This document shows positions 12,994 through 25,900 of a stretch of DNA of 64,000 bases, piece after piece. The stretch covers positions 9,114,001 to 9,178,000 of the forward strand of contig NC_088788.1 of NCBI RefSeq assembly GCF_949628265.1. The letters are read 5' to 3'. The position numbers were made by a program, and so were the translations under genes. The notes under the pieces were generated by a model. That model was not told the DNA's origin. It worked only from the letters and a program-made list of their open reading frames with translations, and searched no databases. The stretch's first letter is position 1. Each line of letters opens with the position of its first letter. The DNA is from Cloeon dipterum (taxonomy: Eukaryota; Arthropoda; Insecta; Ephemeroptera; Baetidae).

Positions 12994-15900
12994 CCCGTCG
13001 GTGCAGCAGGTACCAGTTCGAGTGTCGCACGTCGGGCGAGTGCATCGCCATTTACAACGCGTGCGACGGCATCCCGCAGTGCGGTGACGCCAGTGACGAG
13101 GGCCCGGAGCTCAACTGCCCGGCGCCACCGACCACCAGGCCGCCGCCCCCGCCGCCTCCGGTCCTGCCGGCCGCCCCAGCACGCTCCAGCGGACAACTCG
13201 AGGGGCCCATCGGACAGCAGCCGTGGGCCGCGCAGCCGCAGCAGCAGAACAAAGCAGGCGATGCGCAGCAACCTGTTAGCACAGACGTAAGAAAGGACAG
13301 AAAAATTAAAAATTCTATAATAAAGTTGTTTTTAGCAGGTATTGTTCTTTGAAAATGTTGTAATTTTTCAGATTCCTCTCAGTGAAATTGAACAATAAAT
13401 TTAAAAAGCTCTCAAAACACCATAAAAGCTTTTCTTGCAATTTTTTGAACAAAATTCACATATTTTTTTGCTTTAATTGTAAAGGTGACTCGTCTAACTT
13501 TAGATTTCTCAGGCGCAGAACAAGTACTACGGTGACGGAGACTTCAGAGGGCAGCAGTGGCCTCAACAAGGTCCGCAGTACAGACAGCCGCCACCCCAGC
13601 AGAACCAGGTTCAAAATAATTTCCATCGACCTGGATCCTTTGAACCTTCAGAATATGACGGTAAGTTTTATTAGACATTTTAAAAATCCATTTCAACGTT
13701 ACAAAAATTTTACACTGTGGTTGAATTTGTATTCTTGTTTTTGGATCATTTCTGTGCCTTTAATTTAAGTCAGACCCCATTTATTTGCAAATTTTAAAGA
13801 AAGGCAGAAAATACGTCATCAATAGAGGGAAAACAACGTCAGAAAATGCGTTCCAAGGCCTGAGAAAAATGTTTCAAAAGCGCGAATAATTATGATAAAT
13901 GAAATTTTGTAAAATAACAAGCCAATTTTTCATTAAAATTAAAAAATATACATTTTTTTCCAATTCTCTTCATTTATTTCAGGTAGTGCCCAAAGTAGCC
14001 ACATCTTCAACCACAAAACGACTGGTTTGATGGCGGAGCAGGAGATGTGAGTTTTACCACGAAAACCATGCCCTTAAAATTAAAAACAAATAAACACAGG
14101 CCGATTTTTCCCAGAACCAACGGCTACAACGGCCGGGCGCCGGCCAACTACTACCCCAACCCGGACTACCACCAGCCTGAGACGGGGGTGCAGTGGCCCC
14201 GGCCCCAGGAGCCCAGTGGTGAATTCAAGTGCCTTTTGTGAATTTAGTTTAAAATCTTCTTGTCCAGGATCAAACAGCATAGGCCACTCGATGGAGGATG
14301 AGCTCAAGATGCGGGCCCAGCAGCCCCCGGAAGCACCTCGCGCCCCCTATGCGCCGTCGCAGTCGTCAGACTACTACTACGAGGAGGGTGGACAGCAGCA
14401 TGGCGTTTTCCACAAACACCTGCCAAACCTTCCCAATAATCAACCCTCCGCACCCCAGCAAGACCAACCTGCACCTCAGGTATATTTTAAAAATAATTTC
14501 TTCAAGGAAAATAAATTAATTTTTATGAAATACATGTCCTGTGATATCTTGGCTCCAATTAGAGATAAATTATAAATTGTCACCACCCAAAAAACAACTT
14601 TGCTGTTTAATCCAAAATATCATAAATTTTAAATGATATAATTTTGATGAATTTTTTAAGTAAATATTTCAAACGTGTAAAAAAAACATGATAACGTTTG
14701 CGATTTTTTGTGGTATTGGGAAAAATTTTCCCAAGACACGTTTAAAAATTACTAGAAAAGTCACTGTAGCATTTTCCTTTGTTTCTTTAAAACTGGAAAA
14801 ATAAGAAACTACTGTTGAATTTGTCTTTAAACCCCTGATGGGATCAAGTAGGTTATTGAGGAGCCAAATCATCAATAAAAAATTGACTTTTGCAGGGTTT
14901 TTTTGTGTCATAATATTAATAATTCTGTGCGGAAGTATAACTATTTGGAAAAATAAACTATATGAAGTGCAACGTAAATTTCCCTTTTTGATTCAAGTCT
15001 TTTCATATTCGTGTAAGATTTGAGAATTTATCACTCAAGTCCAATCTTGTAAGTGGCTTTCAAGTGAATGTCTGTTATTTGTTGTATGCTATACCATTCG
15101 AGGGAAACGCATTGTTTGGCTGGAGAGTTCATTCACTCACTCTGGAGTCGTAAAAGTAGTTGTAACTTGTGAAAAATTCTTACTTCCTCTCTCATTGCAG
15201 CGTAATGAATGCGAGGTGGTGTCTCAAATACCACCAGATCAAACGAATATGACTGATTCAATTAATTACTTCCCTCTTTATGGAAAAAGCTAGGTTTTTA
15301 ATGGAAAAATTTATTTGTGAGACATTATTTAAAAGTAAGTACATCTATCGAGATTTAAATATTTATTATCAAGATATTTGAATCTCCAGATGTACTGAAT
15401 GAACTCGCCCCTTGTACGTTATAATACAGCAATTCCTAAGAACTACAGCCGTCAAAATTTGATATAGCTGTTTAATGTTTTTAATCTGATGGATGCAGCG
15501 TGCTCAGATTGAATGTGAAATTTGTGTAATTTTTAATTTTTACCATTTTCTGAAATGTTCACCTGCTATTTTCAGGATTGTATTTAATTTATTAACCAAA
15601 CACCAAACTTTTTCTTCTGCAATATGCTAAAAGCATTAGTTTCATTGTATTCCATTGGCTCAGCCAAATCCCAAATCAAATTAATTAAAAATGGAAAATA
15701 TTTTTGATTTCCTTTTCCTTTTGTCATCAGAGTGGAGTAACCGCCCCGAACGCCCAGGCTGCACCCCCGGTGACCCAGGATAAAACGACGGAACACCCCA
15801 TGGGTAAGAACAGGAAACTAGGAATTTCTTACAATTTTTAATTCTCTCTTTAGAGGAGGCACATAGGAGCGGCCACTTCTCTGGCAGTCCATCCAAGAAG

Positions 15901-16677
15901 AAGGCTCTCGGACACAATTCGGACGCGGAAGCCTTCCAGATGCCGGATGGAAGTGCGGCTAAACCCGGAGGAGCCTACCTTTCCCTCAGCATCGGTAGGA
16001 TGATTAATTTAGTTCACTTCACACTTACGTTAATTTATGCAACCGGCCGAGCACGATTGATCAGTCGGTTGCATATATTCAAATTCAGAAAGTACATAAA
16101 ACAAAGTGAGTTCAATGAAATCAAATGTAAAGAATCTTTTGCTAAATGTTTGTTATAATTAAAAAAATAGCAGATTTAAATCATTTTATTTGTGTTGCTG
16201 ATTGTTCTGATTTTTTTTGGTTTTAAAATATTTAGCTATTCCTATTTTACAATTTATCTGTGTTTTTAATACGTATTAAATTGATCGTGGTCTGAAAACT
16301 GAAATTGCAAAAGCTAATTAGATTAAAAAATAATTATAATGGTATTTAATGTCTCAAATTTCTAATTTGTATTATTCCATAACATTCAAAGATCTACAAT
16401 ATTATTCAAACAAAATAAAAAATAATTCAATGATTGCGGTATCTGTTTTTTTTTAACACATTGCAGTTACTCTCAGTCAGAAAATCCAGTTTCTCGACTA
16501 GGCCAGGGTAAATTATTTCATCCGCAACCTTTTGTTTTATCAGGTCTGCTGGTGACGGCGTTGTTGGCGGCCCTGATCAGCTGCAGACTGCGGGCGGTGC
16601 GGAGGCGGCTGCGGAGGGGCGGCAAGTCCAATTTGGCCCACGACGCAGACTTTCTGGTCAACGGCATGTACCTGTAG
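12994..16677 (+). CDS. LDLa-domain single-pass membrane protein (LRP11/KIAA0319-like), 3' part
   Basis: Eight exons with in-phase GT/AG junctions: 12994-13286, 13513-13660, 13983-14046, 14115-14218, 14268-14479, 15731-15803, 15854-15994 and 16544-16677, about 390 residues. The first begins in mid-codon, so the N-terminus lies upstream and is not identified. In order: a six-cysteine LDL-receptor class A domain (CDGIPQCGDASDEG, calcium-site acidic residues present), a long Pro/Gln/Tyr-rich stalk, one membrane helix split by the last intron (LLVTALLAALISC), then an Arg-rich stop-transfer and a short cytoplasmic tail ending DADFLVNGMYL. LDLa plus one helix and a short tail suggests the LRP11/KIAA0319 group, whose N-terminal MANSC domain would be upstream. 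Assignment to that group is from memory. The product would be a cell-surface protein of unknown ligand. Confidence 0.8.
15139..15620 (+). repeat. ~480-bp duplicated segment, copy 1 (intronic)
   Basis: This lies in the intron between 14479 and 15731 and is clearly similar to 17482-17970 in the same orientation. The best-kept part is CTTGTACGTTATAATACAGC and the bases after it. No ORF and no obvious terminal repeats were seen. Confidence 0.75.
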
Positions 16678-17035
16678 AGAGCAGTCGACAAATAGACGAT
16701 CGAAAACGCGCGCGTGCCGTGATTATCAAAATACACACATCATACCGAAGAAGAATCTGTTATAAAGTTAATATATCAACATTTGTAAGAGGAAAATTAA
16801 TTAAGTAGCAGTTTAAAATGAATATGGTGATAAATATAAAGAACATTTCAAATCATTTGTCAGTTAAATGTGAATTTAGTTAAAAATAGTAATGTTTGAG
16901 ACAAACCTTGTCAAAAGCACTGAAAAGTTTGCACTTTGTGATTTTCTGGGACGATGAGATAATTTTTTTGTTGCATTTTGATTTGCCGGTGGATGGAAAC
17001 TGTTCGTCTTAATAAAGTACACATAATTTATCAGT
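16678..17035 (+). terminator. 3' UTR and poly(A) signal of the LDLa gene
   Basis: The stop is TAG at 16675-16677. A canonical AATAAA lies at 17011-17016 in an AT-rich tail, giving a 3' UTR of about 350 nt. Confidence 0.6.
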
Positions 17036-17375
17036 TACAATCTACGCATTTGAATTTATTGCTCCAATGAGGGTTGTTCATATTTGTTAAACACACATCG
17101 CGGTTGTTTGGAGAACACAGTTATTTCTGTTTAAGCAGTAATGACTGCACGTGACAGTGGTTAATTATATATTCTGCTTTTGCGACAGACTAAGTCATAA
17201 ATATTTTGTTTGTTTTGAAAATAATTAGAATTGATACATAGCTTGGCAGTGTGAATTATTCAGATTAATTTAGTTTCTTGATAAATTGGCTCGTATTGTT
17301 TAGTGCATGCTTCGCGTGCGCGTGCACTTGCTACACATAATATAATTATATGTATATGAATATATTCGATCATTC

Positions 17376-17440
17376 TGGAGGTGCCGTGCACCCCGTTTCA
17401 GAATTTGCACCCCGTTTCAGGTTTCTGAAATGGGGTGAGC
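17376..17440. repeat. Short direct and inverted CACCCCGTTTCAG repeat
   Basis: CACCCCGTTTCAG occurs twice in tandem, followed by CTGAAATGGGGTG, its near-complement. This gives a small hairpin just upstream of the second duplicated segment. Confidence 0.6.
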
Positions 17441-17481
17441 CGCGCCGTGAGCCAGCAGCCGCCAAAAATTGGCTGAGACCT

Positions 17482-17970
17482 CTATTCTGGAGTCGTTAAA
17501 GTAGTTGCAACTTGTGAAAAATTCTTGCTTCCTCTCTCATAGCAGCGAAGAATGCGGGGCGGCGTCACAAATAAATGCCACCAGGTCAAACGAGTAAAAC
17601 TGATTCAATAATTATTATCCTTCCTTCTTTATGGAAAAAAGCTCTAAGAGTTGAATGGAAAAACAAATTTTAAAGAGACAATATTTAAAAAGGTGGCATG
17701 GAGCGAAGTATGAATATTTATTATCAAAACATTCACACTTCCACATGCGCATAATGAACCCGCCGCTTGTACGTTATAATACAGCAATTCCTAAGAACTA
17801 CACCCGTCAAAATCTGATATAGCTGTTTAATAATATTAATTTGATGGAGGTAGCGTGCTCAGACTGAATGTGAAATTTGTGTAATTTATAGTTTTTGCCA
17901 TTTTCTAAAATGTTCACCTTGTATTTTCAGAACAGTATTTAATTTATTAACCAAGCACCAAACTTTTCCC
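17482..17970 (+). repeat. ~480-bp duplicated segment, copy 2 (intergenic)
   Basis: This is the second copy of the segment at 15139-15620, beginning TCTGGAGTCGT and ending CTCTGC in both. It lies between the LDLa gene and fuseless. Scattered substitutions and small indels show it is not recent. Confidence 0.75.
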
Positions 17971-19640
17971 TCTGCCCAGCTATGTTTAGGTTTTTGGGTC
18001 GATTTGCGCCTATACGTTTGACTATCTTGCATTGCAACGAAGAGTCCATTCGGACTTGGAAGGATAGCGAAAGCTTTTCCGACTTGCTACTCGCTGGTTT
18101 GCACCTTTCCAACACGTGTGGATTAATTTCACCTGACGGATGTCGAGCGTTTCAATAAAAACCCCGTTGCGGGGGCAGCAACACGAGATGGTCCTTTTCT
18201 CCGATTCGTTCGCGATATTAAAGGGACACTGAGTTTCCGCGAGTTGTTCGCGATCAGGAGGTCACCCATCTCGAAAAATGAACTTTTAAAAAATGCTAAT
18301 TAATGTTGAATGTTAATGATGTAATAATAATAAAAAAATTTTACTTCCTAAAGCTTTTATTAGAGTTAAATGATGTGCTAAAAATTCTACAATGACTGAT
18401 GAACTCAATCCTTGCGGTGGGGATTTTTTTTATTGGAACAGGTTTTGGATTCATTGTCAGTTAGATGTGGTATTATTTTTTTTAATGAAATTAAAATGAT
18501 CTGTAAATTTTATCTTACAAAAGGGAAAAGAGTTTTAAAGATAAATTAAACCAACGTTGTTTTGGTCAATACTCTGATCAATTCGCTCTGATCAGGGATG
18601 ACTGACACTTGACCGAGATGAGTAAAAAATATCACGTGCAACAATCACAGTAAGCATGTTTGAAATTGTGAACACATATATTTTTAGCCCACAACAGGAA
18701 ATTTAACTCATTAATTGTTTCTAGTCATTTACCCAAGCCTATATTTTTGTTTATTTTAAATCTGAGATTTGAAAGCCCCGGTTTTTAATTTGCGTATTTA
18801 TTTAATGAGATTGTTCTAAGGCCAGGATTATTTGTGAAGGTTTTTTTTTCACTAAAATCAGATACAAATTTCATTTTTTTAAACGGATATAATTCATATA
18901 TAAACAACGCTTTAGTTTAAGGATAAGATTTTAAATATTAAGCATGAACCAAGAGCATTATAAATGTCATTATAATAAAATGGAAATACTAAATTGCAAT
19001 TCTTAAAAAATTAATCAAATTAATCTGGTTGTTTTTTCAGCATTTAACTTGGAATATTATGTGTTTAATCTAATTTGGGATTGAGATCGAAATTATTGTA
19101 CTTTGTTTGCTTCTATTCAGTAAAACGTTCAGGTCAGTATTTTGCATGACCTCTCACTCAGGAAAATCAGATCCATTATGACATACAATTCGTTACAATT
19201 CTCATTTTATCTATTTCGAATTTTGAAACCCAAAATTTTTCACCTTTTAGATAATTTAGACCTGTGAATCATCAGTAAAAGGTTTTGAGATTCTGAAGTA
19301 CTCAAGTTCCTCAAGAACTTAGATTAAATAATATCCCTTTGATTTCTCGTTTCAATGAATTTCATTGAAGAAAACAAACAAAACACATTATATCACTTTG
19401 TAAGATTCCACATCGCTCTAAAAGTATTTGAAACTTGCTCAAGTTGCGGCGGACAATCAATCCTCTCGTAGGAATACAAAGAAAAGTGGCCGTGCGTCGC
19501 CATACATGCGATGATGCGGCGATGTAGTTGCATAAAGGGCCGGTCTTGACATTGGCAGAGACACGCATTGTACATTCGCACTCGCTGATAAGGACGCAAA
19601 CAGTCGCGTGGTTGGGCAACAAATAAAACCTAATAGCAGG
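17971..19640. other. Intergenic DNA between the LDLa gene and fuseless
   Basis: No gene seen. 17971-18260 is moderately GC-rich and may continue the repeat unit. The rest is AT-rich. The fuseless 5' UTR and promoter probably lie within 19450-19798; no TATA box is evident. Confidence 0.4.
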
Positions 19641-19798
19641 ATGCCGGATTGATGCGAGCGCAGCAATATTTAAATTGGAGCAGACGCGCGAGAAGAAGCT
19701 GCGGCAGTCTCGGAGATAAGGCGGCGAGGCAAACAGTCTCGCGGGCCGGTAAAAGCAGGCGGACAAGCCGCGCGCCAGACGCTCGCTCGCTCGCAGCC

Positions 19799-22659
19799 AT
19801 GGGTCTGGCCGAGCTGCAGGTGCAGGTGCAGTTCAGCCCAGTGCTGGTCAAGAAGAAGAACCAGCACCAGGCCAGTGCAGGCCCCTGGAGTCTCGACGAC
19901 CGGCCCCCGGAGCCGCAGGACAAGGCCGGCTGCTCGCTCGCCGAGATGGCCTGGTCCGCTCTCCTCGTCACGCCGCTCGTCGTCGCTCAGTGGCGCGGAT
20001 GCTGGGAACTCATGGTTTTCTACACCCCCGAGCAGGTAATAAAACGCATCGGATCATTATTTTTAACATTGTTTCAATGCTTCGTTTTGATAAAATTATT
20101 TTTCCTAAAAATCATGGAATGATTTCGAATTTTTATTCGCAGCAAGAAAAAACCAAAAAATGTTTCGATCATAGGAATAAAAAATACAAATTAAAATTCT
20201 TATTGGGGCCGATTCATTCCATTTTTTTTTGCATTAATTGGCCTAAAAAATCCACTTTGAAACTAACATCGGTTTTTAAGGGTGGAATGAGGTGTGCAAT
20301 ACACCAGGATTCTAACCAATATCATTCTCAGTTCCGGCAAATTTTATCCATGTTTATCTTGTTTTTTTTTGAAAATAATTGCTCCCTAAAAACGAAAGTC
20401 GACAGCATGCTGAAGATATGTAATTTCAACCAAAAATACGTTTTATATTTTCCTCTCAACAGTGCCGTTTGAAAAGAATTTAATTATATTTAATTTTTAA
20501 TTGAAAATGATAAACTATTTATAAAAATTTCGATTTTGTTTCCTCGTTAATTACGCAAAATTGCATATAAATTATTTCCGACATCCAAAAAATCAGCCGT
20601 AGTTCTATTCCGGCTGGCGAGATGCGGTTTGATTCAAAATGTTTTTGTTTTAACGCTTTCTAAAACATTAAAATTTTCTCCCAAATTGAAAAATTATACT
20701 TAATATCAATTAGCATCGAATTAAATAATTTAATTGATTAATTCAATTTCAAACAATCTCATTAGCTAACCTTATATAATTCTCATTATACGTTTGCTAT
20801 CAAGCTTCTTCTATGAGGAAAGCTCTGTGAAAATTAACGATAGCATTGTTTTAAGTTTTCGAAATTAGCGTTGATCCGTCTAACTGGTGTAAAACGCTTA
20901 AACCTAGTTGTGGCAGCGTTGGTCGGACCACCGGTAATCTAAAAAACTCTACACAATGTCACCGTGAATTTTCCACAGAACATAAATCATATAATAGTCA
21001 GCTTGATAGCAAGCATAAAATGAGAAAAATCAAAGTGGCTTTCCTTGATTAATCAATTAATTAAAAATTTCATTAAAAAAATTGTGTTTTGTCATTGGGT
21101 TTCAGTTGCAAAGTTGTAAAGGGCACGCTAAAACAAACTTTTTGGCTTAAATCACATCTAGAACCAAAGTTATGGCTTATCAAATCGCTAATTATTTTGA
21201 AAAAATAAAACAGTACCATCGCAATTTTTTACAAAACAAAGTGGGCTTCATTTCATATATGCGATGAGGAAAAAACGAAGTTGTACATCTTTGAATAATA
21301 TGTTTTAACTTTATCCGTGATAATGAAATTTATTTTAGAACTACAGCTAAAAATTGCAAAGTTGTAAAGAACACATAAAAAACATGATTTTTGGTCGAAA
21401 CGGCATCTCTCTTGCATGCAAGAAATTGAAGCTAAAGTTGACTTTCTTATTTTGATGGTCATTAAAAAAAAATCTGATACCAAAGTTGGAATATGAATGC
21501 ATCGTACACCATACTGAGTGTCAAAATTATATCATAACAAAAATAGAATCAACATCCAGCAATTATTTTTATTTTTCCGAAACAAACAAGTCCATTTTGG
21601 CTGAATCGTTTGAGACTGGTTGATGTAATTTGCATTTCAATCGTTTCCAAGTTAGCATTGCAACAAAATTAGCCACCCTTTACACTTTGGAGTCTTGGAA
21701 AATATCCCTTAGAGCGGCTGGCCTTTGTAAACAACACAAAGGTGGTTGCTTACAGTTTCACTGTGAAGGAAAATTTAGAAGACCCTGTAAATTTTTAAAA
21801 ATCAGGGGAGGTCCGAATCGCCTTTGTGATTTACGGGAGCGCGTCCAGATCTTTTCGAGAAAGAAATGGAAAAAATCTGAAATATGAACCTTTGGAGAAT
21901 ATTTAACTGATTTCCGCACGTAACTTATCTGCGAATTTTGAGCTAAGCTTAAGCTTGAACGATTTTTGCATTTTGGGGGTCCCCTGACCAGATACCAAAA
22001 TCAATTAAAAAATAAAAAATGTTTTCGATGTCTCTTTTTTGAACAATTAAACTCTCATAAATTTCGGCTCTTTGACGCTGCTGCAATTTTACTTAAATGC
22101 CGCATAAATTCGGACCTAACCTGATTTGTATAAATTCACAGCGTCTTCTGAATTTCCCCTCACATTCACCGTCTCTGTCCCGGTCACCAGAGACAAAAAC
22201 CAAACATTTCCAGTAAGGAAATAATGGAGGCCAAGTGCGAGTGTCATATTCACCTCTCTCACGAAATTTTCCGTTTTTCAGAAGCGAGAGCGCGTGCTGT
22301 GGTGGTCTGTGGTGGTCGGGGCAGCATTCGGCGTGGTTTCAGCCTTGCTTCGCGGTGTGCTGACGAAGAGCGCGACGCAGCAGCGACGCACGTGGCGTCA
22401 GCGCTTTTGGCTTGCCCTGGGCTCGCGGCTGTACCTGGCCGCCTTCGCCGCCTCCTCGGTGGCCATGTGGCGCGGCCTGTGGGAGCTCATCGACATGCAC
22501 TGCGGCCACACGTACCAGCTGGCCCTGTTCTCCATCGGCCTCGGAACCGCGTGCCTCGCCCGCCTCCGCTGCATGCGAAACCTGTCCGGACCGCCCTTCG
22601 TGCTCACCCCAGACCTCAACCACACCATCTTCGCCTTTCCTACAAGGTACAGGACCTCG
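19799..22659 (+). CDS. fusl: Fuseless upstream duplicate module (exons A and B)
   Basis: Two exons: A 19799-20035 (79 codons from ATG; donor CAG|GTAATA) and B 22282-22659 (126 codons; donor TCG|GTGAGT), both joined in phase 0. A has a hydrophilic N-terminus and one membrane segment ending VVAQWRGCWELM. B has three more, with VAMWRGLWELI after the third. Exon B matches the exon at 30520-30888 in layout and motifs (SRLY, WRGxW, MRNL/LRNI, PPF, FPT), so the pair is a diverged duplicate of the first two exons of the main gene. No copies of the later four exons lie between 22660 and 27300. Because B ends in phase 0 and exon E at 32535 starts in phase 0, A-B could splice onto E-H and give another eight-TM Fuseless. 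Alternatively it is a partial duplicate gene. Frames are open and splice sites are good, so I favour a functional alternative 5' module. Confidence 0.8.
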
Positions 22660-22723
22660 GTGAGTTTCCCCTTGCCTTCCTTGGTTCCCCTTGGAGTATA
22701 TGTGACGTCTTTGAGGGAAAATG

Positions 22724-22998
22724 CAGCGGGGGCCAGATGTGTGTTAAAATTGGTTCCCACTGCGCAGATCCAAGATGGCGTCTGAATGTGGAAAACAAAA
22801 AGTTATCTTTGGATTGCCGTACGAGTGTCAAGAGTTAGTTTTTACGATCCAAAAGACACAATTAGTATAAGTAATGCAAATTATGTCTCAATATTGACAA
22901 AAACTTGCTTCTTTTCGCGCATTTTCACGTGACCGTTTTTTCGCGCCATTCTCTACCGGATGCCATATCTGCGCGTTGCACGAATCTGGTCCCCGCTG
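22724..22998 (+). mobile_element. hAT-type MITE, copy 3, with perfect 8-bp TSD
   Basis: This 275-bp element is bounded by CAGCGGGGGCCAGAT and its near-complement. It is flanked by perfect 8-bp duplications GGAAAATG (22716-22723 and 22999-23006). It sits 64 bp after the donor of fuseless exon B, in the same orientation as copy 1. Confidence 0.95.
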
Positions 22999-25900
22999 GG
23001 AAAATGGAAGTTTAAAGATACATTCAAATTACGAAAATTTGGGTATTTAAGTCTGATGATTTATTTCGCCAATTGCAGAAGTTGTAATTCTTTTAAGTAA
23101 TTTTATAAATTGAAGTTGCTAATCAGATGTTTTCCCTATTGTGAATTTTGATTAATTTTGACAAAAAATGCATCACAATCACCGGAAATTGAGGTCAGTA
23201 ACTGACAAGGTGCACACATTTTCCTACTAGTAAAAATTTATATCTAAATTCAGATTTTAACCGTGTTTTCTAACAGTAAGACCAAGAAAATTGTAATTGA
23301 TTAGACATGGTCAATGAGAGAGAAATAAACTTTAATTTGTAGCCTTTTCCGTGAATATCAATTTTAACACAAGACAACAGTTTAAAATTTTTAAATCACA
23401 ATAATGATTTTAATTTTTTTAAATTTACAAAAATTTAGTTTTTATTTTACTTCAAAATTTCCAACACTGTAAATGACTCTTTAAAATCTTTTGTTGCGGA
23501 ATTCATTCTGTTCCTACCGCTGGAGAAACCATCGTCACATAAATATTTCACTGTGATATCCTCCAAGGAAAAACCGAATTATCATTCAATGATTCGAAAA
23601 GTGGTTTGTGAATAATTTTTAAATTTAATTATTTGTTAACTTCAAGCTCCTTTGTAATGTTTTCCATGATTGGTAGCAATCGACTTTCAAAACGAAGGAA
23701 ATACACAGCACATCAAATTTAAACACACGCTCGTTGTATTTGGGTTTCATTATTGTAATGAATGACACTAGTTTTTTTAAAGGCTGGTTGCATTCTGGAT
23801 TTCAAACTGAATGAATTTTCTTGGTATGGAAACCACTCTTTTTGTATTATGTAAAATGACATTCGTAGAGGCATAAACGATTAATAATAATAACTCATAT
23901 TCTTATACGTTGGAAACTGAGCAAACATTCAAAAGAACAATTTGGTAAATTGAGGAAAAAATTAAAACATTTAAAAATACAATTTTCCTCAGTGTAAAAA
24001 TATTTAGCACAAATTCACCATAAACATTCTGTAGCGATCAATTATTTCTTGGTCCTGACGAGCACGCAATCATCGAAAGTTAAGTTTAATTCATCACGTT
24101 TCGAACTCTTCAACATCTTTTCAGAGCAATTCTCCTTGTGGAAAAATAAAATCTAGATTTTCGGTTGGCACACTTTGCTTATGCAAACAGACGATTTTCT
24201 TAGAAAGATGTACGACCAGCTGAATAAATATAAGATTTTAATATTTTTTTATTTAATCATTAGATATTTTCTAATACTTTCAGAATGGTCATCACTTTCA
24301 AGATGAAATTCTCGAACTATAGACAGCTTTCTTTCTAGGATTAATAAATGTTTTCCTTCGCAATGCGTAAGCGGATATTTGTCACCCACGAAATGTCTCA
24401 TTTCTTTTAATAGTGTCAACAGATTAAAATTTGATAAAAGTGCATCATAAACAAGATAACAATGCGTGGTTTCTAGCAGCGAACATTCGAGAGCAGAACA
24501 GCTCATGCAGACGATAATATGTATGATGGCCAATTCAAAATTAATTTGATTGCTCAATTGCCTTCTATCTGTATAAGATCAACATTGCTCTGAAATTATT
24601 ACTTCCCGTCTTTATACAACGAACGAATGATTTGCAGTTTTCCATCTCCTCGCGGTTGACAACATAAATTTACAACTTATTTCGATTTGTTTTACAAGCA
24701 TAAACGATGTTTTAATGGAGCAAATAGTTCAAAAAGATCGACACGCGAGTGCGGCGCAGACAAGAATCTCGCGCCGCATTGTGCATTATTTTATTATCAG
24801 TGCGCAGCACACGACTGATAAAAAACGGTTCGGGGTTGAAGGTCAGCGATCTCGCGGAGGAGGCAGCTGTTTACATTTTACAAAAGCGGCGGCTCTCCCT
24901 TTTATAACTCTTGCTACACAGAATTAAGTAAAAGTGCGTTGGACTTTTTGCAAACTGCTCATTCGAAGAACACGTGATCATCTTTTTTACTGTTATTTCA
25001 AACCGTCGCCACTCGTTTGAAGGACGAGTAGATTGTGAGCAGAAATTTTCGTCAGCTTTGTGAGTTATGCAACTGGGGCGACACACGTGTCTTGCACGTT
25101 GCACACTTCAAAACGTGCCGCCGCTGCGTTGATTGTGAGTGCCAGCGAGAAAATTGTTCTCCAAAGCGTTCGTGGTGTTGTAGATTCGGTTCTTAGCAAG
25201 ATTTATTTGATCGATTGGAATTTTGTTAATGAGTGTAGTGTTTGCATCTGAAACTACAGGAATACATCTCTCATCAAGTTACTGAAAACATTAATGAGCT
25301 CTTTGAAATTTGTTTATTATCTACAAATAATGATGCCGCATTTCGTCTTAAATAAGCCAAATTTAGCAGTTCATAATCAGAATTGCTAGATATTGAAGTT
25401 TTTGTTAAAAATAAAAATAATTAAAACGTAATATTTAATTTAACTAATTAATAATAATAATTACTTTTTTTCTGGTGTAATACATATTTATTAATTATTA
25501 ATACATTTTATTTTTACAAATATTATTTATATTTACTGTTTTATATACATTACTAGGTTTATAATTTAAATTGGCATTGCATAGCATTTCTATTTATGGT
25601 TTAAATTTTTAGCACATTTAATATATTTTTACTCGGTCGATCTTAGAAATTCATAATGCCAGTAGAAGTATGTATCTAGACAAATTAGGTATTGGAACGT
25701 TAAATATTATCAAACTTGAGTGGCATATTTTGTGTAAAACACGCATATTAAACTGTGAAATGTCTGAACATTATAACTAGTAGGGATCGAGTTACCTCGA
25801 AAAAGCCTATGAAAATAAAGACAACGTTAAGTATGTATAATCATTTTTATTACTAAATTATAAAAATCCATTCAAAATCTCGCTCCATACTTTCAGACAA

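Noticed and set aside
22224..22838. 204-codon plus-strand ORF overlapping fuseless exon B
   Set aside because: It is in a different frame from the exon that carries the conserved fuseless motifs and runs on into the MITE.
24249..24557. 102-codon minus-strand ORF resembling a receptor fragment at first glance
   Set aside because: It begins at a non-ATG codon, is AT-rich and has no motif or supported splice partner. Kept only as a note in the intergenic entry.
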